Assembly (NCBI RefSeq): GCF_000377705.1
Contig: NZ_KB898628.1
Coordinates: 1 to 64,000, forward strand
Source of the DNA: Salsuginibacillus kocurii DSM 18087
GTDB lineage: Bacteria > Bacillota > Bacilli > Bacillales > Marinococcaceae
Length of the DNA stretch: 64,000 bases
Direction: 5' to 3'
This document shows, in pieces, positions 47,090 to 56,304 of this stretch. Both the position numbers and the translations under genes were made by a program. Position 1 is the first letter of the stretch. Every line of letters begins with the position of its first letter. The notes beneath the pieces were generated by a model. That model was not told the DNA's origin, searched no databases, and worked only from the letters and a program-made list of their open reading frames with translations.

Positions 47090-48288
47090 ATCCATTACAC
47101 AATAGCGGAAAAGTAGAAATTTATATTCAAGGTGAATCTATTGATGGATTGTTAAATACTTGTTTGCGGGAAGGTATCGTATTATTTGATGTTGAACGTT
47201 TGAAAGATTACGAGTGGCGTTGCTGGGTCTATCCGAAAGACATTAAAAAGCTCCGTCATCTTATTAAGCCTCACCAATGCAGCATGCGTTTTGGGAAAAG
47301 GGTAGGACTTTTCTTTTGGTTAATGGGATTAATGAAGCGAAAAAGCTTTGTGGCAGGCTTTTTCTTTTTTATAGCTCTGATTTATACAAGCTCACAATTT
47401 GTTTGGTCTGTTGATGTTAGCGGAGGGGATAAAGATATTCAGCATGAGGTTCAACAGTGGGCAACTTCCCAGGGGATTGAACCAGGAGCCTGGCAATTTA
47501 GACTGCCATCTAACGAAGACATTCAACGAAATTTGCTCCAGGAAGTAGAGGGAGTGGTTTGGGTAGGGATCGACAGCCGGGGGACGAGCTATCATTTTCA
47601 AATCGTTGAAGAGACTTTGCCCGACCCAAGAGAAGAAGCGGACGTTCAAAATATCGTCTCCACCAAGACTGCTGTGATTCACAATATTTATGCGGAGCAT
47701 GGTGTTCCTGTTGTAGAACCCCAGCAATTTGTCAACCGAGGAGACCTTTTAATTTCAGGCAATTTAGTATTTGATAAAACACAAGATGAAGAAGATACCG
47801 AACCAGTGCTAGCAAGCGCAGAAGGAGAAGTAATTGGAGAAGTATGGTATAAAATGGATGTCAGTTTACCTTTGGAACGAAATGTGCGTACTTTGACCGG
47901 GGAAGCACATTCAGAATACCATCTTGTCGGCTGGGACCATTCCCTGCCGGTATGGGGTTTCTTTAACGAAACTGAAGTGTCCCAGGCTTTAAAAGGTGTG
48001 GAAGAGACGAACTGGAGTTTGTTTGGATATGATTTGCCGTTCCAAATTCAAAAAGAGACGTTTTATGATACTCAAGTTGAGGATATTCTAGAAGATAAGG
48101 AAGCAGTTATAAGGACTGTCCAAGAACTAGGTCGGTATATGTTACGTAAACAACTGCCAGAAGAGGGAGAAATCAAGGGGGAAAATATTTTGCACACGGA
48201 GGTAGACAATGGTAAAGTAAACGTATCAGTTCACTACCGGGTGCATGAAGATATCTCCCGGCAAGTACCGATTACACAAGGAGAATGA
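47080..48288 (+). CDS. yqfD: sporulation protein YqfD
   Basis: A 402-residue mother-cell sporulation protein. It has an N-terminal cytoplasmic part, one membrane helix (KSFVAGFFFFIALIYTSSQF) and an extracytoplasmic domain with VWVGIDSRGTSYHFQIVEET. It starts at a TTG (47080) after GGAGGAGAAAGGG. It overlaps yqfC at its start, and phoH lies immediately downstream. YqfD-type proteins belong to a family that includes SpoIV-like engulfment factors; exact function unknown. Confidence 0.9.
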   Translation: MGLNPLHNSGKVEIYIQGESIDGLLNTCLREGIVLFDVERLKDYEWRCWVYPKDIKKLRHLIKPHQCSMRFGKRVGLFFWLMGLMKRKSFVAGFFFFIALIYTSSQFVWSVDVSGGDKDIQHEVQQWATSQGIEPGAWQFRLPSNEDIQRNLLQEVEGVVWVGIDSRGTSYHFQIVEETLPDPREEADVQNIVSTKTAVIHNIYAEHGVPVVEPQQFVNRGDLLISGNLVFDKTQDEEDTEPVLASAEGEVIGEVWYKMDVSLPLERNVRTLTGEAHSEYHLVGWDHSLPVWGFFNETEVSQALKGVEETNWSLFGYDLPFQIQKETFYDTQVEDILEDKEAVIRTVQELGRYMLRKQLPEEGEIKGENILHTEVDNGKVNVSVHYRVHEDISRQVPITQGE

Positions 48289-48293
48289 GACGA

Positions 48294-49265
48294 TTGACTG
48301 ATCTACATCGTAATGTAATAGAGCTTGATATAAGAGATGCGAATGAAATGAGAGCGTTGTTTGGACCTGGTGACGTCCATTTAAAAAGACTGGAAGAAAA
48401 ACTGAGCGTTTCCATCATTACGCGCGGAGAAGCGCTTGTAGTGACCGGGGAAGAACAGCAGGAAAAAGTAGTTACTGATGTTTTAGATGCGTTGAAACAC
48501 CTTCTCCGCAATGGTGTTCATATATCAGAGCGGGATGTATTGTACGCTGTTCAGTTAAAGATAGAAGATAAACTGGACCAACTTTATGAATTATATCAAG
48601 AACAGATTGCCATGAATGCAAAGGGAAAACCCATCTTAGTGAAGACCCTTGGACAGAAGGAGTACGTCGACGCGATTCGAAGTAAGGATATGGTCTTTGG
48701 GATTGGTCCGGCTGGAACAGGAAAGACGTACTTGGCAGTTGTCATGGCAGTTGCTGCTTTAAAAGAAGGTTCTGTTCAGCGGATTGTATTAACGCGTCCG
48801 GCCGTCGAAGCAGGCGAGAATCTTGGATTTCTGCCTGGTGACCTAAAAGAAAAGGTCGACCCTTATTTGCGGCCGTTGTATGATGCACTCCATGACATAT
48901 TTGGCGCAGACCATACAGCAAGGTTAATGGAAAGAGGGACCATAGAAGTTGCTCCCCTAGCCTATATGCGCGGCCGCACATTAGACGATGCATTTGTGAT
49001 TTTAGATGAAGCTCAAAACACCACCGGTGAACAGATCAAAATGTTTTTGACCCGTTTGGGCTTCGGTTCAAAAATGATTATTAATGGAGACCTTACTCAA
49101 GTTGACTTGCCGCGGGGGCAGCGCTCTGGGCTCCGTGTTGCGCTAGATGTATTAAAACATGTTGATGAGATTGGTTTTATCTATCTGCAAGGAACAGATG
49201 TGGTACGTCATACGATTGTACAAAGCATTTTAGCAGCTTATGAAAAAGCAGAAGACCAAACGTAA
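48294..49265 (+). CDS. phoH: PhoH-like ATPase
   Basis: A P-loop ATPase, often linked to RNA metabolism and encoded near ybeY. It has an N-terminal KH-like part, then the Walker A motif GIGPAGTGKTYLAVV and Walker B FVILDEAQNT. RSGLRVALDVL and the late block VVRHTIVQ follow. About 324 residues. I favour the TTG at 48294, ten bases after AAGGAG; an ATG at 48285 is in frame but one base from that site. Confidence 0.92.
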   Translation: MTDLHRNVIELDIRDANEMRALFGPGDVHLKRLEEKLSVSIITRGEALVVTGEEQQEKVVTDVLDALKHLLRNGVHISERDVLYAVQLKIEDKLDQLYELYQEQIAMNAKGKPILVKTLGQKEYVDAIRSKDMVFGIGPAGTGKTYLAVVMAVAALKEGSVQRIVLTRPAVEAGENLGFLPGDLKEKVDPYLRPLYDALHDIFGADHTARLMERGTIEVAPLAYMRGRTLDDAFVILDEAQNTTGEQIKMFLTRLGFGSKMIINGDLTQVDLPRGQRSGLRVALDVLKHVDEIGFIYLQGTDVVRHTIVQSILAAYEKAEDQT

Positions 49266-49370
49266 GTAAATGAGGTGCTGCATGAACAGGAGTGACAGCG
49301 TTAGAAATTAAAAATCACGATGGGCGTGGCGCTTTCACTTGCGTTAATTAAAAATGAAGAGGTGAAGCAG

Positions 49371-51497
49371 ATGACGACCAAGTCATCTTCTAACAATCAA
49401 AAACAGACAAGACGGTGGGGAAGCCACCGTCTTGTTCGCGTCGCCTTATTCGTTTTGTTTGGTCTCATTTTGTATGCTGCTCTTGTCGGTCATGTGAAAC
49501 CTGAGCAATTACAGATTACGTTATCTGAAGAGGCTCCAGAAGATATTCGAGCTCCACTTACAGTAGAAAATGAAAGCGCTACGGAACAGCGGAGAGAAGA
49601 AGCGTTAAACAATGTAGAACCAGTATATGTTCATCAATCTCACTATGCTAGAACACAGGTAGAACGGTTAAGTGACATCTTCGGATTAATTGAACAAAAA
49701 CGAGAACAAGAAGAGGAAGTAGAGCCCGCTTCTGCAACTGACACGGTAGACGAGCTTAATGAAGCATTGTCTAGTCAGACGCGGCCTGTATTGGATGAAG
49801 AGATGGTCGACGTATTGTTAGAGGTAAATGAGCGCTCTTTCCAAATGGGCCGTGAAGCTGCAAAAAATGCAGTGTATGAAATCATGGAACAACAAATTCC
49901 AGTCGATGAAGTTCAAGAAGCAAGAGATAATGTGGAAAATAAAATTGCGTTAACGACAGTGAGCTCTGACCTTTACGATGTCGTTGTTGAGCTGGCACAA
50001 TTTGCAGTGATTGCCAATTATATATATGATGATGAAGCAACTGAAGAAGCGCGCAGCACTGCACAAGAGCAAGTAGAGCCGGTTTTGATACGAGAAGGCG
50101 AGTTGATTGTGCGCGAAGGGGAACTAGTTGACCATGAAATCTATGAAGAACTAAGTCTCACTGGACTAACGGAAGATTCATTTCCATTTTTTCCTTATAT
50201 TGGTCTAGCGTTGTTTGTTTTTTTAGTATTGGGAATGTATAGTTTTTATATTACTCAAGCCAACACGACGCTCCGCTCAACTAATAGTCACTTATTGATG
50301 TTTATACTTATTTTTACTGTAACGCTTATGCTTATGAAATTGACAAGCCGGTTTGAAGGGTTGGAGGCAGCTTCCACGCACTGGGTGGTGCCAGCTGCTC
50401 TAGGTTCGATGTTAATGACGCATCTATTGTCTTATCGAATAGCTTTGTTTTCTAGTATATTTTTAGCCTTGTGTGCCACTATCATTTTTAACGGAGAAGC
50501 TGTGGGGACATTTCATTTCACTGTAGGGGTGTATGTATTGTTCAGCTGTTTTGCTGGCATTTTCTTTCTTGGCAAAACGCCCCGTGTGATGAAGGTGCTG
50601 AAAGCAGGGCTTTTTGTCTCTCTTGTTAATATTGTCAGTTTGCTTGCTCTGGAAATGATAAAAGGCGGACAGCAGTCTTGGATAGCATATGGACCAGAGC
50701 TTGGCTTTGCCTTTTTATCTGGTTTTTTAGCAGCTGTCTTGACGCTCGGGTTAATGCCTTTTTTTGAAACGGGTTTTGGCATTCTTTCAACCAATCGTCT
50801 GCTCGAGCTTTCCAACCCAAACCAGCCCGAGTTACGCAAAATTTTATTGGAAGCACCAGGAACCTATCATCATAGTGTAATGGTGGCCAATTTGGCAGAA
50901 GCAGCAGCTGAAGCCATCGGAGCTAATGGACTGGTAACAAGAGTCGGTGCCTATTATCATGATATTGGCAAAACCAAACGGCCTCGTTTTTTCATTGAGA
51001 ACCAAATGGGAGGTCGGAACCCTCATGACTATATATCTCCGACGTTAAGCCGGACTCTTATTATTGCGCACCCTTATGATGGGGCTGATATGTTACGAAA
51101 AGCAAAAATGCCAAAAGAAATTATTGATATAGCTGAACAGCACCATGGTACTACACTTGTAAAATATTTTTACCATAAACAACATGAAAAAAATGGAGAG
51201 GCTAGTGAGGAAGCTTTCCGTTATCCTGGGCCAAAAGCAAAATCCAAAGAAGCCGCAATCGTCGGGGTTGCAGATGGCGTGGAAGCTGCGGTGCGTTCAT
51301 TAAAGCAGCCTAGCGCAGAGGAAGTACAAAAACTAATTAAAAACATCATTTCAGCCAGGTTGGAAGATGGTCAATTTAATGAATGTGACCTTACGATGAG
51401 CGAGTTAAATATTGTCGCTACAACAATATATGAAACGCTTTTAGGAACATTTCACTCACGTATAGAATATCCAGATGAAGCAAAAGGAGAGAAATGA
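49371..51497 (+). CDS. pgpH: cyclic di-AMP phosphodiesterase PgpH
   Basis: A 7TM-HD protein (B. subtilis YqfF type) that hydrolyses c-di-AMP, the second messenger that controls K+ and turgor. It is about 708 residues: an N-terminal helix, a large extracytoplasmic domain (about 50-270), seven membrane helices (about 280-470) and a cytoplasmic HD domain. The HD domain carries EAPGTYHHSVMVANLAEAAA, YYHDIGK and EQHHGTTLV. I use the ATG at 49371 after GAGGTGAAG. It overlaps ybeY (ATGA). Confidence 0.93.
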   Translation: MTTKSSSNNQKQTRRWGSHRLVRVALFVLFGLILYAALVGHVKPEQLQITLSEEAPEDIRAPLTVENESATEQRREEALNNVEPVYVHQSHYARTQVERLSDIFGLIEQKREQEEEVEPASATDTVDELNEALSSQTRPVLDEEMVDVLLEVNERSFQMGREAAKNAVYEIMEQQIPVDEVQEARDNVENKIALTTVSSDLYDVVVELAQFAVIANYIYDDEATEEARSTAQEQVEPVLIREGELIVREGELVDHEIYEELSLTGLTEDSFPFFPYIGLALFVFLVLGMYSFYITQANTTLRSTNSHLLMFILIFTVTLMLMKLTSRFEGLEAASTHWVVPAALGSMLMTHLLSYRIALFSSIFLALCATIIFNGEAVGTFHFTVGVYVLFSCFAGIFFLGKTPRVMKVLKAGLFVSLVNIVSLLALEMIKGGQQSWIAYGPELGFAFLSGFLAAVLTLGLMPFFETGFGILSTNRLLELSNPNQPELRKILLEAPGTYHHSVMVANLAEAAAEAIGANGLVTRVGAYYHDIGKTKRPRFFIENQMGGRNPHDYISPTLSRTLIIAHPYDGADMLRKAKMPKEIIDIAEQHHGTTLVKYFYHKQHEKNGEASEEAFRYPGPKAKSKEAAIVGVADGVEAAVRSLKQPSAEEVQKLIKNIISARLEDGQFNECDLTMSELNIVATTIYETLLGTFHSRIEYPDEAKGEK

Positions 51498-51964
51498 CCA
51501 TGTATACGATCGATTTACATGATGAAACAAACACATTGGAAGAACAAATTACAACCTTGGTGGCAGACTTATTAAAACATTGCTGTGCTTATGAAAAGGT
51601 TCCATCGGGCTCAGAGCTTTCTGTTACGTTTGTTTCAGATGAAAGCATTCAGGAATTGAACTGGACGTACCGCGAGAAAGACGCACCTACAGATGTACTT
51701 TCTTTTGCTTTAAATGAAGGTGAAGAGGAAGCATTAAATGTAGATCAGGATATACCAGATTTATTGGGTGACATTGTGATTTCTGTCCCTAGAGCAAAAC
51801 AGCAGGCCGAAGAATACGGGCACTCCTTTGAACGAGAACTCGGTTTTCTAGCCGTTCACGGTTTTTTGCATCTGTTAGGGTATGACCATGAAACCGAAGC
51901 AGAGGAAAAGGAGATGTTTGCCCGCCAGAAAGATATTTTAGAAGCGTATAACCTTGGACGATAA
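51494..51964 (+). CDS. ybeY: endoribonuclease YbeY
   Basis: A metal-dependent RNase for 16S rRNA 3' maturation and ribosome quality control. It is 156 residues, with the zinc site HGFLHLLGYDHETEAEEKEM and NWTYREKDAPTDVLSFAL. It starts at the ATG at 51494 (overlapping the pgpH stop) after GGAGAG; the ATG two codons later is also possible. It overlaps dgkA at its end. Confidence 0.95.
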   Translation: MTMYTIDLHDETNTLEEQITTLVADLLKHCCAYEKVPSGSELSVTFVSDESIQELNWTYREKDAPTDVLSFALNEGEEEALNVDQDIPDLLGDIVISVPRAKQQAEEYGHSFERELGFLAVHGFLHLLGYDHETEAEEKEMFARQKDILEAYNLGR

Positions 51965-52343
51965 AGGAAGAAGGGGGTGGAGGCGCCTGCTGGCCTCCTT
52001 TGTATTCGCTGGCCGAGGTTTTACTCACGTGGTTAAAAAAGAGCAAAATATGCAAATACATTTGCTACTCTCTTGTATTGTAATTTTAGCTGCTTTTTTT
52101 CTTGACGTGAACGAAGCCCATTACCCCGTTCTGATTCTATTAATTGGCGGAATGATTGCTCTTGAGACGATGAATACAGCCATTGAACGAACGGTGGACC
52201 TGGTGACTAGTGAATATCACCCGATCGCTAAGCTTGCCAAAGATATTGCCGCAGCGGCTGTGCTTATTTATAGTATCACGGCGCTGATTGTAGGCTATAT
52301 CATTTTTTACGAACCCATCCTGCAATGGTTCTCGAGCAGGTAA
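51954..52343 (+). CDS. dgkA: diacylglycerol/undecaprenol kinase
   Basis: A small three-helix membrane kinase. Gram-positive DgkA mainly phosphorylates undecaprenol. The catalytic signature is ALETMNTAIERTVDL, with FAGRGFTHVVKKEQNMQIH near the N-terminus. It is 129 residues, with a TTG start at 51954 overlapping ybeY. The N-terminus is uncertain because no strong ribosome site is visible. Confidence 0.9.
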   Translation: MDDKGRRGWRRLLASFVFAGRGFTHVVKKEQNMQIHLLLSCIVILAAFFLDVNEAHYPVLILLIGGMIALETMNTAIERTVDLVTSEYHPIAKLAKDIAAAAVLIYSITALIVGYIIFYEPILQWFSSR

Positions 52344-52363
52344 CAATAGAGGAGCTGAGAATA

Positions 52364-52762
52364 TTGACGAATGAACAAATAATCGAACAAGCCAAGCAAG
52401 CAAGAAGCTTTGCCTATGTCCCGTATTCCAAATTTCAAGTAGGAGCGGCTCTCCTTACTAAAGAGGGTACGGTTTATACTGGAAGTAACGTAGAAAACGC
52501 TTCATACGGGTTATCAAACTGCGCAGAACGCACTGCTATTTTTAAAGCAGTATCTGAAGGTGCTTCGGCCTTTGAAAGCATCGCGGTAGTAGCCGATACT
52601 GAAGAACCTGTATCTCCGTGTGGTGCTTGCCGCCAAGTACTAACTGAATTCTTGAACAGTGATGCACCTGTCATTTTAAGTAACCTTCATGGAGCTACGT
52701 TAACTACTACTGTAGGTGAACTGTTGCCGGGGGCTTTTGAAGCGGGGGATTTTCATGAGTGA
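52364..52762 (+). CDS. cdd: cytidine deaminase
   Basis: Deaminates cytidine and deoxycytidine to uridine forms. It is 132 residues. The zinc site is NCAERTA with [23 protein letters not shown]-like and NVENASYG are typical. The start is a TTG at 52364 after AGAGGAG. It overlaps era by eight bases. The dgkA-cdd-era order is the same as in B. subtilis. Confidence 0.94.
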   Translation: MTNEQIIEQAKQARSFAYVPYSKFQVGAALLTKEGTVYTGSNVENASYGLSNCAERTAIFKAVSEGASAFESIAVVADTEEPVSPCGACRQVLTEFLNSDAPVILSNLHGATLTTTVGELLPGAFEAGDFHE

Positions 52763-53654
52763 TCGCTCGTTTGTTTCAGGATTTGCTGCCTTGGTTGGAA
52801 GACCAAATGTAGGTAAGTCAACGTTGTTAAACGAAGTATTAGGGTATAAATTGGCAATCATGAGTGATAAAGCACAGACCACGAGAAACAGAATACAAGG
52901 TGTTTATACAAGTGAGGAAGCTCAGATTATATTTCTGGACACGCCAGGGATCCATAAACCAAAACATAAACTTGGAGATTTTATGGTGCAAACTGCCGTC
53001 CAAACCTTCAGTGAAGTGGATGTCGTATTATTTCTGGCAGATGCCACAGAAAAGTTTGGGCCGGGAGAAGAATATATTTTGTCTTTGCTTGAAAAAAGCA
53101 AAACCCCTGTGTTCTTAGTTATTAATAAAATTGACCTCGTCCATCCCGACGATTTGCTGCTGAAAATTGATGATTATCGCAAACGGTTTAATTTTACTGA
53201 AGTCGTTCCAGTCTCTGCCCTTAACGGAAATAATGTGGATACACTAATGACACAAATTCAGTCTTACATGGAAGAAGGTCCACAATTTTACCCGGACGAC
53301 CACATAACCGACCAGCCTGAGCGGTTTATTGTGGCTGAGTTTATTCGAGAAAAGGTGCTTCATTTTACAAGAGAAGAAATTCCACACTCTGTTGCTGTTT
53401 ATATCGATGAATTAACGAAGCGAGAGGAAGGCGCTGTATATATAGGAGCGACCATCCATGTAGAAAGAAAGTCTCAAAAAGGAATAATTATCGGTAAGCA
53501 AGGCAGCATGCTAAAAGAGATCGGCAAGCATGCCAGAGAAGATATTGAAGCATTATTTGGCACAAAAGTGTATATTGAGTTATTTGTACGCGTTACAGAA
53601 AACTGGCGGAACAGCCAGCGACATTTAAATGAATACGGATACCGAGAAGAATAA
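52755..53654 (+). CDS. era: GTPase Era
   Basis: A GTPase for 30S assembly that checks the 16S rRNA 3' end. It is 299 residues. G1 is [10 protein letters not shown]3 DTPGIHKP, G4 NKID, with a C-terminal KH domain ([20 protein letters not shown]). I start at MSDRSF (52755) after GCGGGGGA, inside the end of cdd. Confidence 0.97.
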   Translation: MSDRSFVSGFAALVGRPNVGKSTLLNEVLGYKLAIMSDKAQTTRNRIQGVYTSEEAQIIFLDTPGIHKPKHKLGDFMVQTAVQTFSEVDVVLFLADATEKFGPGEEYILSLLEKSKTPVFLVINKIDLVHPDDLLLKIDDYRKRFNFTEVVPVSALNGNNVDTLMTQIQSYMEEGPQFYPDDHITDQPERFIVAEFIREKVLHFTREEIPHSVAVYIDELTKREEGAVYIGATIHVERKSQKGIIIGKQGSMLKEIGKHAREDIEALFGTKVYIELFVRVTENWRNSQRHLNEYGYREE

Positions 53655-53824
53655 TTAGTTGCTTTGTTGAGCCTCCGTGGGTTACAAAGAAGATGTTTGA
53701 CAACGGATGAGGGTGGGAAGAGTTAAATAAGTTAAAAACAACTGTCAAATATTCCATCACATCAAACCATCATCAAATGAGAAATCTAAAACCTAGAATC
53801 ACATTCATAAGGAGTGTTCAGCTT

Positions 53825-53962
53825 ATGTTAGAATTCTCTTGGAAAGTATTCACAGAAACAGGGAATATTGATGCGTATTTATTGCATAAAGAAATGGAAC
53901 GCGAAGATAAAGAAATGGATGAACCGTTTAAGGAGTTAGAACTAGAAGAAATGGATCATTAA
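53825..53962 (+). CDS. yqzL: YqzL family small protein
   Basis: A 45-residue protein, matching B. subtilis YqzL at the N-terminus (MLEFSWKVFTETGNIDAYLL) with an acidic tail. It is placed between era and recO, as in B. subtilis. AAGGAG lies about nine bases before the ATG. Function unknown. The longer frame from 53777 is upstream leader. Confidence 0.9.
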   Translation: MLEFSWKVFTETGNIDAYLLHKEMEREDKEMDEPFKELELEEMDH

Positions 53963-53983
53963 TAAAGATGGACGTGTAGGCTT

Positions 53984-54739
53984 ATGATGAATAAGGTAGA
54001 AGGTATTGTCCTACGAACAGTTGATTATGGAGAGTCACATATTATTGTGCATCTACTGACAAAAGAAGCAGGAAGAATGGCGTTTATGGCTAGAGGGGCA
54101 AAAAAACCAAAAAGCCAGTTAGCATCTTCTGCTCAACTGTTCATTCATGGCACTTATCTTTATAAAGGCAGCGGTGGCAAAGGGATCAAAACCCTCATTC
54201 AAGCTGAGGTTGAACAATCTTTTCGATCAATCCGCAGTGATATTTTAAAGACAGCATATGCGACCTACATGATGGAATTAATGGAAAAATTAATTGATGA
54301 GAATAGTTCTAACCCTGCCTTATTTCGCCTTTTGCATGAAATGTTACTTCGAATGGAAGAAGGAAAGGACCCTGAAGTATTGGTGCGCATGTTTGATTTA
54401 AAAATGACTGACGTAGCCGGGATACGCCCTGAGCTAGATGCTTGTACTTCCTGCGGCCGGACGGAAGGAACATTTCATTTTTCCGTCTCGGGTGCAGGAT
54501 TTTTATGCGACCAATGTTTTCATAAGGATCCGTACCGTCTCCGCATCTCGAAGAAAACGGTACAGCTCCTTAGAACACTGTATTACGTAGACCTTCGGCG
54601 TTTAGGTTCTATTGAATTAAAACAAGAAACAAAGCAAGAACTAAAGTGGGTGCTAGAAAGTTATTATGATACGTATTCCGGCGTGTTTTTAAAATCAAAA
54701 CGTTTCTTGGAGCAAATGGAGCGGCTGAACTTCGATTAA
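53984..54739 (+). CDS. recO: DNA repair protein RecO
   Basis: Loads RecA on SSB-coated DNA with RecR and anneals strands. It is 251 residues: an N-terminal OB fold (KVEGIVLRTVDYGESHIIVH) and a zinc finger (CTSCG, then CDQC). The start may be 53984 or the next codon (two ATGs). The ribosome site is weak (GGACGTG). It is followed by the glyQS leader promoter. Confidence 0.93.
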   Translation: MMNKVEGIVLRTVDYGESHIIVHLLTKEAGRMAFMARGAKKPKSQLASSAQLFIHGTYLYKGSGGKGIKTLIQAEVEQSFRSIRSDILKTAYATYMMELMEKLIDENSSNPALFRLLHEMLLRMEEGKDPEVLVRMFDLKMTDVAGIRPELDACTSCGRTEGTFHFSVSGAGFLCDQCFHKDPYRLRISKKTVQLLRTLYYVDLRRLGSIELKQETKQELKWVLESYYDTYSGVFLKSKRFLEQMERLNFD

Positions 54740-54748
54740 TAGAGATTC

Positions 54749-54777
54749 TTGACAGATAGCTTTTCTTTTCGTATGAT
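54749..54777 (+). promoter_or_regulatory. promoter of the glyQS operon
   Basis: A perfect TTGACA (54749-54754), 17 bp, TATGAT (54772-54777), right after recO. Transcription would start near 54784 and cross the T-box. Confidence 0.85.
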
Positions 54778-54784
54778 TCTACAT

Positions 54785-55080
54785 ACGTTGAAATTGTGCT
54801 GCTACATATTAAAGTGATGAGCTGCACGGACCGACTTACAATTTTTGGCTGTTAACTGATTAACAAATACGTGCAATGAAAGAAAGTAGTACTTATTCTC
54901 TCAATCGTTAGCGAGCACGGGATGGTGGAAGCCGTGTGTTTGACAATAAGGAAGGCGTTCTTGAGCACACGATGAAAAAAGAGGTTTAGTCTATTGATTA
55001 TAGTAGGCTGAACAAGTAGGGTGGAACCGCGGATCATCCGTCCCTACGTCTTATCATGAGACGTAGGGGCGGTTTTTATT
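54785..55080 (+). promoter_or_regulatory. glycine T-box leader
   Basis: The T-box sequence AAGTAGGGTGGAACCGCGG (55014-55032) is near-consensus. It is followed by a terminator (CCGTCCCTACGTCT / AGACGTAGGGGCGG, 55039-55072, then TTTTTATT). A GGC glycine specifier candidate is at 54954-54956 in the stem I region. Uncharged tRNA-Gly would stabilise the antiterminator and turn on glyQS. Confidence 0.93.
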
Positions 55081-55082
55081 TT

Positions 55083-55369
55083 GGCTGTTTTCATATTCGT
55101 TGCAGTTTACACAAAACCTAGGAAAGCGCCTGCCTGCAAGGGAACGAATGTCAAGGAGCCACCCTCATTCAAAAAACAAAGGCTCTGTTAAAGGATACTG
55201 TTGATTTTAGAAGTTGAGTGCAGCAGAAGATGTGGGAGGCCTGCGGGAAAGTAGGACAAGTGCCCCCTACAGCTCCAAGCACCAGCAGGGTCTTGCTCAA
55301 CCTCTGGCAAACGAGCAGTCTGAAGAGAAAATCTGCAATAACACTTTCCAAAGCCTATAGAAAACAGCC
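55083..55369. repeat. 287-bp element with 10-bp terminal inverted repeats
   Basis: GGCTGTTTTC (55083-55092) is the exact inverse of GAAAACAGCC (55360-55369). The similarity continues inward (TTGCAGTTT against the inverse TTGCAGATTTT). A second left-like end (AAAGGCTCTGTTAAAGGATA, from 55178) suggests nesting of a smaller copy (55178-55374). The interior holds no credible gene. It resembles non-coding mobile repeats known in Bacillaceae. It separates the T-box terminator from glyQ by about 330 bp, where about 20-60 bp is usual. Confidence 0.6.
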
Positions 55370-55413
55370 TTTTTAAGCAAGTAAATGGCAAAGAAAACAG
55401 GAGGAGCGAAGAT

Positions 55414-56304
55414 ATGAACGTACAAGATATGATTTTAACGTTACAAAACTTTTGGGCTAAGCAAAACTGCTTGATCATGCAGGCCTATGATGTAGAAAAA
55501 GGAGCGGGAACCTTAAATCCGATGACTTTTTTAAAAAGTATTGGTCCGGAGCCGTGGAATGTAGCATATGTTGAACCGTCCCGCCGTCCTGCTGACGGCA
55601 GATACGGCGATAATCCAAATCGTCTTTATCAACATCACCAGTTTCAAGTTATTATGAAACCTTCTCCGAAAAACATTCAGGAGCTATACTTACAAAGCCT
55701 TGAAGAGCTTGGCATTAACCCAAAAGAACACGATATTCGCTTTGTGGAAGATAATTGGGAGCACCCTGCTTTAAGCGCATGGGGACTTGGCTGGGAAGTC
55801 TGGCTTGATGGAATGGAAATCACTCAGTTTACTTATTTTCAACAGGTTGGCGGATTGGAAGCAGAGCCAGTCTCAGCAGAAATCACATACGGGATAGAAC
55901 GTCTTGCTTCTTATATTCAAGACACTGAGAATGTCTTTGACCTCGAGTGGGTAGATGGATTCACGTACGGTGACGTGTTCTATCAACCGGAATATGAACA
56001 TTCTAAGTATACGTTCGAACTTGCAGACCATGATATGCTCTTCCATTCCTTTGAAGCTTCCGAAAAAGAAGCAAAACGGGCCTTGGAAGAAAACCTCGTA
56101 TTTCCAGCCTATGATTATGTTTTGAAGTGTTCGCATATCTTTAACTTGCTCGATGCTGGTGGAGCAATTTCTGTTACTGAGCGCACAGGTTATATTACGC
56201 GTGTTCGTAATTTAGCAAGAGCGTGTGCCAAAGCTTATTATGAAGAACGAAAGCGATTGGATTTCCCGATGTTGAAAGACAAGGAGGCAGCTTGTGATGA
56301 GTAA
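55414..56304 (+). CDS. glyQ: glycyl-tRNA synthetase alpha subunit
   Basis: Catalytic subunit of the heterotetrameric enzyme. It is 296 residues, beginning [20 protein letters not shown]. It carries [19 protein letters not shown] and [20 protein letters not shown] (class II motif). GGAGGAGCG precedes the ATG. It overlaps glyS. It is under T-box control at 54785-55080. Confidence 0.97.
   Translation: MNVQDMILTLQNFWAKQNCLIMQAYDVEKGAGTLNPMTFLKSIGPEPWNVAYVEPSRRPADGRYGDNPNRLYQHHQFQVIMKPSPKNIQELYLQSLEELGINPKEHDIRFVEDNWEHPALSAWGLGWEVWLDGMEITQFTYFQQVGGLEAEPVSAEITYGIERLASYIQDTENVFDLEWVDGFTYGDVFYQPEYEHSKYTFELADHDMLFHSFEASEKEAKRALEENLVFPAYDYVLKCSHIFNLLDAGGAISVTERTGYITRVRNLARACAKAYYEERKRLDFPMLKDKEAACDE

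Noticed and set aside
55169-55478. Minus-strand frames of 60 and 96 codons across the inverted-repeat element
   Set aside because: They run through the ends of the element into glyQ and have no protein-like features; the element is non-coding.
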